Shown here: positions 1 through 7,894 of the stretch, one piece after another
How positions within the stretch are numbered: the first letter of the stretch is position 1
Layout of the letters: each line of letters opens with the position of its first letter
Program-made: the position numbers and the translations under genes
Notes under the pieces: model-generated
What the model was told of the DNA's origin: nothing
The model's input: the letters and a program-made list of their open reading frames with translations, nothing else
The model's database searches: none
NCBI GenBank assembly: GCA_910580225.1
Contig: CAJTXE010000001.1
Span: forward strand, 62,001 to 126,000
Direction: 5' to 3'
Origin: an uncultured Acetatifactor sp.
GTDB taxonomy: Bacteria; Bacillota; Clostridia; Lachnospirales; Lachnospiraceae
Length of the DNA: 64,000 bases

Positions 1-1851
1 AAGATCAGTATCCTGGTGCCTTTATGGAACAATCCGAAGGAATTTCAGATCGAGATGCTGGATTCCGTTATGAACCAGACCTATCGGAACTGGGAGCTGT
101 GTCTGGCGGACGGTTCCGACGAGGCTCACAGCTATCTGGGCGAAATCTGCAGAGAGTACGCTGCCCGGTCCGAAGGCAGAATTGTGTATCGGCATCTGGA
201 GAAAAATGACGGCATAGCCGGCAATACCAACGCCTGTCTTCAGATGGCCACGGGAGAGTATATCGGATTGCTGGACCAGGACGATCTCCTGCATCCCAGC
301 GTGCTCTACGAATATGTGAAGGCTATCAACGAACAGAATGCAGATTATCTGTATTGCGATGAGACTACCTTTAAGAGCGGAGATATCAACCATATGCTCA
401 CGATGCATTTTAAGCCGGACTATGCGCCGGATAATCTGCGTGCCAATAATTACATTTGCCATTTCAGTGTCTTTTCCAGGAAACTCCTGGACGGTACGGA
501 GCTGTTTCGGAAGAAGTTCGACGGCAGCCAGGACCATGACATGATCCTTCGGCTTACGGATCATGCGCAGAAGGTGGTTCATGTGCCCAGGCTGATGTAC
601 TATTGGAGAAGTCATGCCGGCTCTGTAGCTTCCAATATTGAGGCCAAGCCTTATGCCATCGAGGCGGCTAAGGGTGCAGTGGCGGAGCATCTGCGAAAGC
701 ATGGCTATGAGCATTTCAAAATCGAAAGTACCAGGGCTTTTGAGACGATTTTTCGGATCCGTTATCAGATTATCGGTACACCGAAGATTTCTATTGTGAT
801 TGCCAATAAGGATCATGCAGAGGATCTGCGGCGCTGTGTAACCTCCATTCTGGAGAAATCAACCTATGATAACTATGAAATTATAATCGTAGAAAACAAC
901 AGTACATCGGTGGAAATCAGGGAATATTACAGTCAGCTTCTGGGGTATGATTATGGCCGGGCTCTGGAGGCAGCAGAAGGTGGGGCTGAAGCAGACAGAA
1001 TTGTTTCCGGGAGCATTCTTATCAACGGAGCAGAGGAAAGGATGGCTGCGGATGGGGGAGCCGGAAGTTCCGGCGGAAGCCAGGCGGAGAGAGAAGCGGG
1101 AACAGGGGGAGCTGTTTTGCGGGAAAACGGACTTCTTCACAGCAGAGACGGCAGAATCGGCATTGTCACATATCGCGGAGGCTTCAACTACTCTGCCATC
1201 AACAATTTGGGTGTGCAATATGCGTCCGGTGAATATGTGCTGCTACTGAACAATGATACCGAAGTCATCACGGTGACCTGGATGGAGGAGCTGCTGATGT
1301 ACGCCCAGCGTGAGGATGTGGGGGCCGTGGGGGCCAAGCTCTTTTACGCGGATAAAACCATCCAGCATGCAGGCGTGGTCATAGGATTAGGCGCCCACAG
1401 AACGGCAGGTCATGTCCATTATAAGCAGCATCGCCAGAACCTGGGTTATATGGGACGGCTGTGCTATGCCCAGGATATGACTGCAGTAACCGGAGCCTGT
1501 CTGATGGTAAAGAAATGCCTGTATCAGTCTGTGGGAGGCCTGGATGAGACTTTTGCAGTGTCTCTGAATGATGTGGACTTCTGTCTCCAGCTGCGGGAGA
1601 GGGGGCTGCTGAACGTTTTCACCCCTTTTGCCGAGCTGTTTCACTATGAGTCTGCTTCCAGGGGACTGGATACGGAGGGGGAACGTGCGCGCCGCTATGA
1701 TCGGGAATCTGCTGCGTTCCGAAATAAGTGGAAAGCGGTGCTGGAAGCGGGAGATCCGTATTTTAATCCCAACTTTTCTCTTGACAGAAGTGATTTTTCA
1801 CTGAACTTGATTATTCTTTCAATCCATGATAAAATAAGAACAGATTGTTGA
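1..1851 (+). CDS. Two-domain GT2 glycosyltransferase (5' partial)
   Basis: The frame is open from base 1 and begins KISILVPLWN, the first strand of a GT2 domain, so the true start lies upstream of the window. The protein carries two GT-A domains in tandem. The first spans about residues 1-245, with donor-site Asp in LLDQDDLL. The second runs from about 255 to the end, starting PKISIVIANKD and containing LLLNNDTEV and a GAVGAKL / SLNDVDFCLQ acceptor part. GT2 enzymes of this type transfer sugars from NDP donors to a growing surface polysaccharide at the inner membrane face. The second domain is interrupted by about 70 residues rich in Gly, Ala, Glu and Ser (nt 945-1150), just before RIGIVTYRGGFNYSAINN. 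Family is clear; sugar specificity cannot be read. Confidence 0.9.
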   Translation, partial: KISILVPLWNNPKEFQIEMLDSVMNQTYRNWELCLADGSDEAHSYLGEICREYAARSEGRIVYRHLEKNDGIAGNTNACLQMATGEYIGLLDQDDLLHPSVLYEYVKAINEQNADYLYCDETTFKSGDINHMLTMHFKPDYAPDNLRANNYICHFSVFSRKLLDGTELFRKKFDGSQDHDMILRLTDHAQKVVHVPRLMYYWRSHAGSVASNIEAKPYAIEAAKGAVAEHLRKHGYEHFKIESTRAFETIFRIRYQIIGTPKISIVIANKDHAEDLRRCVTSILEKSTYDNYEIIIVENNSTSVEIREYYSQLLGYDYGRALEAAEGGAEADRIVSGSILINGAEERMAADGGAGSSGGSQAEREAGTGGAVLRENGLLHSRDGRIGIVTYRGGFNYSAINNLGVQYASGEYVLLLNNDTEVITVTWMEELLMYAQREDVGAVGAKLFYADKTIQHAGVVIGLGAHRTAGHVHYKQHRQNLGYMGRLCYAQDMTAVTGACLMVKKCLYQSVGGLDETFAVSLNDVDFCLQLRERGLLNVFTPFAELFHYESASRGLDTEGERARRYDRESAAFRNKWKAVLEAGDPYFNPNFSLDRSDFSLNLIILSIHDKIRTDC

Positions 1852-1876
1852 AGAATTGGTATCAGGGAGAACTTGC

Positions 1877-4800
1877 ATGGATATCAGAGATTACGAGAAG
1901 ATTTTGGATTCCATACCGCAGGCCGGGGTTTATGTCATCCGGGAAGAAAATCATGAAATTTTATATTTTAACAGCCGGATCAGGCAGATGGTGCCCAGGG
2001 TGGAAAAGGGTATGATCTGTGACCGGATGTGGACTTATTCCTGTGCCAACTGTCCGCTGCAGTCCATCGGGGATAAGGAGGAGAGCCGTACGGTAAGCTG
2101 CGAGGGACCGGTGGGCAGAGCGATGGACATTACGGCGAAGCGGATTCTGTGGGAGGATAAGATTCCGGCGTTTGTCATCACCATGACGCCCCACAAGGAT
2201 GAGGTCAGTTCTATTTACCGTAAAATTTTGCGCGTGAATCTGACAAAAAATAGATATGATATTGTGAAACCTGCCGCGGAGGACTGGGCTGCGGATAATG
2301 AGGCTGAGACTTTTTCCGAGTGGCTGACACAATTCAAGAATGACGGTATTCTTCATCCGGATGACAGGGACCGGTTCTTAAGTTTCACGCATCTGGAATA
2401 TCTCAAAAGTGCACTGCGGACGGGGCGGAAAATGCTGTTCTGCAGCTATAGACGCCGTTCTCCCAACGGATTTCGGTGGAATCTGATGGAGGTGGTTCCG
2501 GATTCCGGGTATACGGATCAGGAGCAGATCGTATTGTTCTATATGAAGGATGTCCAGGATATGCTGAAAGAAAGTCTGGAACTGGACGAAGCAAGTGTCC
2601 GGCTTCAGGAGGTTACCCGTACGCTGGGAGAGCAGAATTTCGGTGTCTATGCCATTGACCTGAATGACGGAAAAGTAAATCTGATCCGGGAGGAAGGGTA
2701 CACCCAGGATGGGTGGTATTCCCAGAGCCTGATGTGGGATGTGATTCTGAATTCCCGTCTTCGGGGGCAGGTACATCGTGAGAATCAGGGAGAGTTTGCC
2801 GACAGGTTTTCCCTGGACGGGCTCCGGCAGGCAAGGGATACAGGACAGCAGAAAATGGATATGCTGTGTCAGTGGAGAAACGGGGAGGGGTACCGCTATG
2901 TGGCTGTGATCGCCTATTTCGGCAGAAATCAGGGTACGAAAGATCATGCGGTGCTGGCGCTTCAGGATGTGGACGAAAGGGTGCGGCAGGAGAAAATTCT
3001 GTCTCAGCGGGATATGCAGATGGCGGCGATCCTAAAGTCCCGATTCGGTACCATGACCACGGTGCACCTGGAAAATGATCAGTGTGAGCGATTCTGGCTC
3101 AATGAAAGCGCTAAAACAAATGTGGGAGCAGGCAGTTATACGCACTATTATTACAAGGCACTGGAATCTTCCATATGTGAGGAAGATATGGAGGGATTCC
3201 GGAAAGTAATGGCGCCGTCCCATCTGAGGGAACAGGCCGGTAAGACCCAGGATTATTCCGAGGAGATCTGCCAGTATCGTCTGGACAGATCTCCAGTCCA
3301 GTGGCTGGAGCAGCATGTGACCTATATCCGGAGGGGCGGACAGGTGATGGTGAATATTCTGGGCAGGGATATCACCAGAGAGAAACTTCAGGAGGAGAAG
3401 CGCCGGAAGAAAGCCCAGGAGCAGGCCAGTATCATCGGCAGTCTCAGCAGTATGTTTTTTGCCACCTATTACGGGGATCTGGAACGCAGACTGTTCCGCA
3501 ATGTCACACAGCTGGGAGAGGTGGAAAAAGCGCTGGGTGAACAGACGGATTACGATACTGCGCTGCGTACCTATGCGGAGACCTATGTGCATCCGGAGGA
3601 CAGGGCGAATTATCTCTATACTATGAGTGTCCGGAATCTGACTCAAGTACTGGGGAAGGACCAGCCATTTGTGACTTTTGCATACAGAAAGCGTCCGGAG
3701 CATACAATGGCTGACCAGGAGGATTTTGGCTGGATTCGTGCCACTGCGGTAATGGCCCAGGCCGACGAGGAAGGCAGGGCCAAAGATATCGTGTATGTGG
3801 CGCAGGATGTAACCGAGAGCAAGCGAAAGGAGATGCGGGAGCAGAGAGCACTGCAGGCGGCCTGTCAGGCGGCCAACCAGGCGAATGCTTCCAAGAGCGA
3901 ATTCCTCTCCCGCATGAGCCATGACATCAGAACTCCCATGAACGGAATTATTGGGATGACCCAAATTGCATCAGAACATATGGAGGAAAGGGAACGGGTG
4001 GTGGATTGTCTGGGAAAGATCCAGTCCTCCAGTGCCAGTCTGCTGTCTCTGGTGAATGAGATTCTGGACATGAACGAGATTGAGTCCGGAAATGTGGATC
4101 TGGTGGCGGATGCATTCTGTCTGCCGGATCTGGTGAAGAACGTGACGGAAGCCTTGCTTCCGGATGTGATGCAGAACGGTCTGGAGCTGAAGGTACATCC
4201 GCTGCAGCTTACCCATGAGAAGGTCATCGGAGACTGGGGGCGTCTGCGCCAGGTATTTTTGAATATATTGGGAAATTCCGTGAAATTCACGCCTTCGGGT
4301 GGTTTGCTGGAATTATCTGTTCTTGAGAGGGAAACCAGAAAATACGGATGCTGTTCCTATGATTTTATATTCAGGGACAATGGAATCGGCATGAAAGAAG
4401 AGTTTGTGCCCCGTATTTTTGAACCCTTCAGCCGGGAGGAGGATTCCCGCATCAGCCAGGTGAAGGGTACCGGGCTGGGGATGACCATTGCTCAGAACAT
4501 CGTCCGCATGATGGGCGGAAGCATTGATGTGGAGAGCATTCTGGGAGAGGGTACCAGGGTGACAGTTACGTTGTTTTTAAAGCGGCAGAATGATGCCGGG
4601 GCGGAAGGGGCACCGGCGGTACAGGAGGAAGAAGCCGCAGCGGACGGCCTGTTTCGAGGCAACAGAGTCCTTCTGGTGGAGGACAATGTGATCAACCAGG
4701 AAATTGCCATGGAGATCATCGGCGCCACCGGGGCTGCGGTGGAATGTGCAGCGGACGGCAGAGAAGGCCTTCAGCGGTTCGGCGAGATGGCGGAAGGATA

Positions 4801-5044
4801 TTTTGATCTGATTTTTATGGATATCCAGATGCCCGTGATGAACGGGTACGAGGCAACCAGGGCCATCCGGAAACTGTCTCGGGGAGATGCGTTGTCTGTG
4901 CCTATCATTGCGCTGTCGGCCAATTCCTTTGCGGAAGACATTGCCGCCAGCCGGGAGGCAGGGATGAACGAACATATGACAAAGCCTCTGGACGTACCGG
5001 AACTGATTGCCATGATGAGCAGGTGGCTGAAACCCAGGGAATAA
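1877..5044 (+). CDS. Soluble multi-PAS hybrid histidine kinase/response regulator
   Basis: A 1055-residue cytoplasmic sensor kinase with no membrane segment. The N-terminal two thirds looks like a string of PAS-type sensor units, including an early Cys pair region (CANCPLQ). HisKA follows, with phospho-acceptor His about residue 682 in MSHDIRTPMNGI. The HATPase domain has DNGIGMK and KGTGLGM motifs, and a C-terminal receiver has Asp about 982 in FMDIQMPVMNGYEA and the conserved Lys in MTKPLD. The kinase should phosphorylate its own receiver; the output partner is not visible. The ATG at 1877 is chosen over a TTG at 1856 because AGGGAG sits 7 bases upstream. It lies 26 bases after the glycosyltransferase and may be co-transcribed, but nothing ties it functionally to polysaccharide synthesis. 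Confidence 0.9.
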   Translation: MDIRDYEKILDSIPQAGVYVIREENHEILYFNSRIRQMVPRVEKGMICDRMWTYSCANCPLQSIGDKEESRTVSCEGPVGRAMDITAKRILWEDKIPAFVITMTPHKDEVSSIYRKILRVNLTKNRYDIVKPAAEDWAADNEAETFSEWLTQFKNDGILHPDDRDRFLSFTHLEYLKSALRTGRKMLFCSYRRRSPNGFRWNLMEVVPDSGYTDQEQIVLFYMKDVQDMLKESLELDEASVRLQEVTRTLGEQNFGVYAIDLNDGKVNLIREEGYTQDGWYSQSLMWDVILNSRLRGQVHRENQGEFADRFSLDGLRQARDTGQQKMDMLCQWRNGEGYRYVAVIAYFGRNQGTKDHAVLALQDVDERVRQEKILSQRDMQMAAILKSRFGTMTTVHLENDQCERFWLNESAKTNVGAGSYTHYYYKALESSICEEDMEGFRKVMAPSHLREQAGKTQDYSEEICQYRLDRSPVQWLEQHVTYIRRGGQVMVNILGRDITREKLQEEKRRKKAQEQASIIGSLSSMFFATYYGDLERRLFRNVTQLGEVEKALGEQTDYDTALRTYAETYVHPEDRANYLYTMSVRNLTQVLGKDQPFVTFAYRKRPEHTMADQEDFGWIRATAVMAQADEEGRAKDIVYVAQDVTESKRKEMREQRALQAACQAANQANASKSEFLSRMSHDIRTPMNGIIGMTQIASEHMEERERVVDCLGKIQSSSASLLSLVNEILDMNEIESGNVDLVADAFCLPDLVKNVTEALLPDVMQNGLELKVHPLQLTHEKVIGDWGRLRQVFLNILGNSVKFTPSGGLLELSVLERETRKYGCCSYDFIFRDNGIGMKEEFVPRIFEPFSREEDSRISQVKGTGLGMTIAQNIVRMMGGSIDVESILGEGTRVTVTLFLKRQNDAGAEGAPAVQEEEAAADGLFRGNRVLLVEDNVINQEIAMEIIGATGAAVECAADGREGLQRFGEMAEGYFDLIFMDIQMPVMNGYEATRAIRKLSRGDALSVPIIALSANSFAEDIAASREAGMNEHMTKPLDVPELIAMMSRWLKPRE

Positions 5045-5132
5045 CCGAAAGAAAGCGGACTAATTCAAGACACCCGACGTAAGCCCGCCGGAGAAAGTGA
5101 AAATATAGTGGCATATTCCAGGGACATATGAT

Positions 5133-5267
5133 ATAATGACCTTATTCTTGGCAGAAAAAGGCCGAATGGCCATAAAATCCATGAGCGATCTGTGCCCATG
5201 GAATAATGACCTTATTCTCGGCAGAAAAAGGCCGAATGGCCATAAAATCCATGAGCGGACTGTGCCC
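5133..5267 (+). repeat. Tandem direct repeat, two units, 70-bp period
   Basis: Two nearly identical 65-base units start at 5133 and 5203. Each begins ATAATGACCTTATTC, contains AATGGCCATAAAATCCATGA and ends CTGTGCCC. Unit 2 shows GAATAA-TGACC-TTATTC, a perfect short inverted repeat. Unit 1 ends in CCATGAGC-N7-GCCCATGG, which can fold as a hairpin. A diverged copy lies in inverted orientation near 44946-45016. The stretch 5045-5493 between the kinase and the phosphoglucomutase holds this repeat and no convincing gene. Confidence 0.85.
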
Positions 5268-5493
5268 GCAAAGCATCGTATTCGGACAGGCGCGGTAAAC
5301 GAATGCGAAAAGGTTGCTACATAAACCATGAGGCTGCATGGATAAAGCAGCGAAGCAGCAGTATGGGGTGGCTGCAGAAGCATGGAAGAATCATGCGAAG
5401 TGGTGCAACCGCCGGGCGGACACGGCAATGTGTGACGGGGTATGGGAAAATGCGTTTGAAATCAAGGACCGCGCAGAAAAGAGGAGAAGCGAT

Positions 5494-7215
5494 ATGAGTT
5501 TTATGGACGAGTTCAATTTCTGGTTGGAAGACGATTATTTTGATCAGAACACAAAGGATGAGCTTCTGGCCATCAAAGAGGACAAGGGGGAAATTGAGGA
5601 GAGATTTTACAAAGAGCTGGAGTTCGGCACCGGAGGCCTGAGAGGGGTCATCGGTGCGGGCACCAACCGCATGAACATATACACGGTCCGGAAGGCGACA
5701 CAGGGGCTGGCAAACTTCATTCTGAAAAACGGGACCCAGGCCAAAGGCGTTGCCATTGCCTATGATTCCAGAAGAATGTCCCCTGAATTTGCAGATGTGG
5801 CTGCACTGTGTCTGGCAGCCAACGGCATTAAGGCATATGTGTTTGATGCACTTCGTCCTACTCCGGAACTTTCCTTTGCCTTGCGTACCCTGGGCTGTAC
5901 CGCGGGCATTGTGGTTACCGCAAGCCACAATCCCCCTGAGTACAATGGCTACAAGGTATACTGGGAGGACGGCGCCCAGGTAACCGCACCCTATGATAAG
6001 CAGATCATTGAGGAGGTTCAGGCCATTAAAGACTACCACACCGTGAAGACCATGGACAAGGCAGAGGCGATGGAGAAGGGGCTGTACCAGGTTATCGGCA
6101 AAGAGATCGACGATGCCTACATGGTTGAGCTGAAGAAGCAGATCATCCATCCGGAAGTAATTGCGGAAGTGGCCGATGATATCAAGATTGTATACACGCC
6201 CCTGTGCGGAACGGGAAATGTTCCTGCAAGACGAATTCTGTCAGAGCTTGGTTTCAAGCATGTGTATGTGGTTCCGGAGCAGGAGAATCCGGATCCCAAC
6301 TTTACCACTTTGGACTACCCCAACCCGGAAGATCCCAAGGCATTCACCTATGCCCTGCGTCTGGCAAAGGAGAAGAATGCAGATATTGTTCTGGCTACAG
6401 ACCCTGATGCGGATCGACTGGGTGTGTATGCCAGGGATTCCAAAACCGGGGAGTATGTGTCCTTCACCGGCAATATGTCCGGCATGTTGATTGCGGAATA
6501 CATTCTTCGGGAGAGAACCGCGACAAATACCATGCCGGAGAACCCTGCACTTGTTACCACCATTGTCACCACCAATATGACCCGGCCTATTACCCGGACC
6601 TACGGTGTGAAGCTTATCGAGGTACTCACCGGATTCAAGTTCATCGGCGAGCAGATCAAGCTCTTCGAGAGAAGCGGCAGCAACAATTATGTGTTTGGCC
6701 TGGAGGAGAGTTATGGCTGCCTGGCCGGAACCCATGCCAGGGACAAAGATGCCATTGTGGCAGTGATGTGCCTCTGCGAAGTGGCCGCATACTGCAAAAA
6801 ACATGGCAAGACTCTGTGGGATATGATGCTGGATACCTACGAGAAATACGGTTATTATAAAGAATCCCAATATACAATTACTCTGAAGGGCATTGACGGT
6901 TCCAGGCAGATTGCAGAGATTATGGATAAACTTCGCCAGAATCCGCCCAAATCTTTCGGAGATCACCAGGTGCTGAAGTTCAGGGATTATCAGACAGACC
7001 GCTGTGTGGACATGGTCACCGGGGAAGAAGGAAAAACCGGACTTCCGAAGTCAAATGTACTTTACTTTGAACTTCCCGACGATGCATGGTGCTGTGCCCG
7101 TCCTTCCGGCACAGAGCCCAAGATCAAGTTCTACATGGGCGTAAAGGGAAGCAGTCTTGAAGATGCACAGGCAAAACTGGAGAAATTGACAGAAGATCTG
7201 AAGGCTGTGCTGTAA
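5494..7215 (+). CDS. pgcA: Phosphoglucomutase / phosphomannomutase
   Basis: A 573-residue alpha-D-phosphohexomutase. It interconverts hexose-6-phosphate and hexose-1-phosphate, supplying sugar nucleotides for the neighbouring glycosyltransferases. All four signature sites are present: the phosphoserine loop TASHNP (Ser about 144), the Mg-binding loop DPDADR (about 303-308), the sugar-binding GLEESYG, and the C-terminal phosphate loop RPSGTEPKIKFY. Length fits the PgcA/PgmB-like bacterial subgroup of about 570-580 residues. The ATG at 5494 follows GAGGAG at the right distance; the open frame continues upstream to 5338, but those 52 codons show no family similarity. The family is sure; glucose versus mannose preference is inferred. 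Confidence 0.93.
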   Translation: MSFMDEFNFWLEDDYFDQNTKDELLAIKEDKGEIEERFYKELEFGTGGLRGVIGAGTNRMNIYTVRKATQGLANFILKNGTQAKGVAIAYDSRRMSPEFADVAALCLAANGIKAYVFDALRPTPELSFALRTLGCTAGIVVTASHNPPEYNGYKVYWEDGAQVTAPYDKQIIEEVQAIKDYHTVKTMDKAEAMEKGLYQVIGKEIDDAYMVELKKQIIHPEVIAEVADDIKIVYTPLCGTGNVPARRILSELGFKHVYVVPEQENPDPNFTTLDYPNPEDPKAFTYALRLAKEKNADIVLATDPDADRLGVYARDSKTGEYVSFTGNMSGMLIAEYILRERTATNTMPENPALVTTIVTTNMTRPITRTYGVKLIEVLTGFKFIGEQIKLFERSGSNNYVFGLEESYGCLAGTHARDKDAIVAVMCLCEVAAYCKKHGKTLWDMMLDTYEKYGYYKESQYTITLKGIDGSRQIAEIMDKLRQNPPKSFGDHQVLKFRDYQTDRCVDMVTGEEGKTGLPKSNVLYFELPDDAWCCARPSGTEPKIKFYMGVKGSSLEDAQAKLEKLTEDLKAVL

Positions 7216-7311
7216 AAGGGCCGTATCCCATGCTCTCCAAACTGTAATTCCGGATTTTTATGCGGAGTGGTGCAGTTGGCTGTATGAGGATATTGTATAA
7301 GAGAGAATAGA

Positions 7312-7353
7312 GGATCCCCGGAAAGCGCAGGCTGCTTTTTGGGGATTCTTTTT
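7312..7353 (+). terminator. Rho-independent terminator after the phosphoglucomutase gene
   Basis: ATCCCC and GGGGAT arms with an inner AGC/GCT-containing stem are followed by TCTTTTT. It lies about 100 bases downstream of the stop codon. Confidence 0.75.
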
Positions 7354-7510
7354 GCCGATATTCTTAAATGTCTGGAAATTACAGAGCACACATGATAAGA
7401 TAGTAGCAATGGTCAGAGAAAGATTCGGTGGTTTGTTCTTTGTGCAGAAGGGCATATACGAAGGAAGAATTTTGTTTCAGGATAAGGGTGGCAGGAAAAG
7501 GGAGGTTTTT

Positions 7511-7894
7511 ATGAGGAAAAAAGGATGGCTGATTGCGGCAGGGATGGTCTGCGTACTTGTAGGCGGGATCATACTCCGGAGTCCTTTGCACGCGGATACC
7601 GGGATCTATATTGATGTCGGGGAGTCCTTTGTTGTTTTTGAGGGAGGCTCCGGTGAGCCGGTGGTCATGAGAAGCGGACAGGGGAATGATAAAATGTTCC
7701 GGAAACTGCAAACGGGCGACAGGATTCTGGTTTTTCATGACGGCACTATGATGCTGTCATATCCGGCTCAGATGAACATATTATTCTGTATCCGTCTGAA
7801 GAAGGGAGATGTGTCCGCATTGCCGGAAGGGGTATTGGAATCGCTGGAGGAGATGGGGTGGATCCAGGGAGGTGCTTTTGGGCAGGATCAATAA
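7511..7894 (+). CDS. Small membrane-anchored or secreted protein of unknown function
   Basis: A 127-residue protein. The start is an ATG at 7511 after GGGAGG; the frame is open further upstream but without a ribosome site. Residues about 5-23 (WLIAAGMVCVLVGGIILRS) form a signal peptide or anchor. The rest is a compact beta-rich domain ending GDRILVFHDGTMMLSYPAQ, which recalls the OB-like fold of secreted YobA/DUF3221-type proteins; that is resemblance by eye only. The gene overlaps the next glycosyltransferase by 17 bases, so the two are translationally linked, which suggests a role at the cell surface near the polysaccharide machinery. Confidence 0.65.
   Translation: MRKKGWLIAAGMVCVLVGGIILRSPLHADTGIYIDVGESFVVFEGGSGEPVVMRSGQGNDKMFRKLQTGDRILVFHDGTMMLSYPAQMNILFCIRLKKGDVSALPEGVLESLEEMGWIQGGAFGQDQ

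Noticed and set aside
5136..5324. Open frame across the tandem 70-bp repeats
   Set aside because: It exists only because the repeat lacks stops in that frame; no ribosome site and the repeats look structural.
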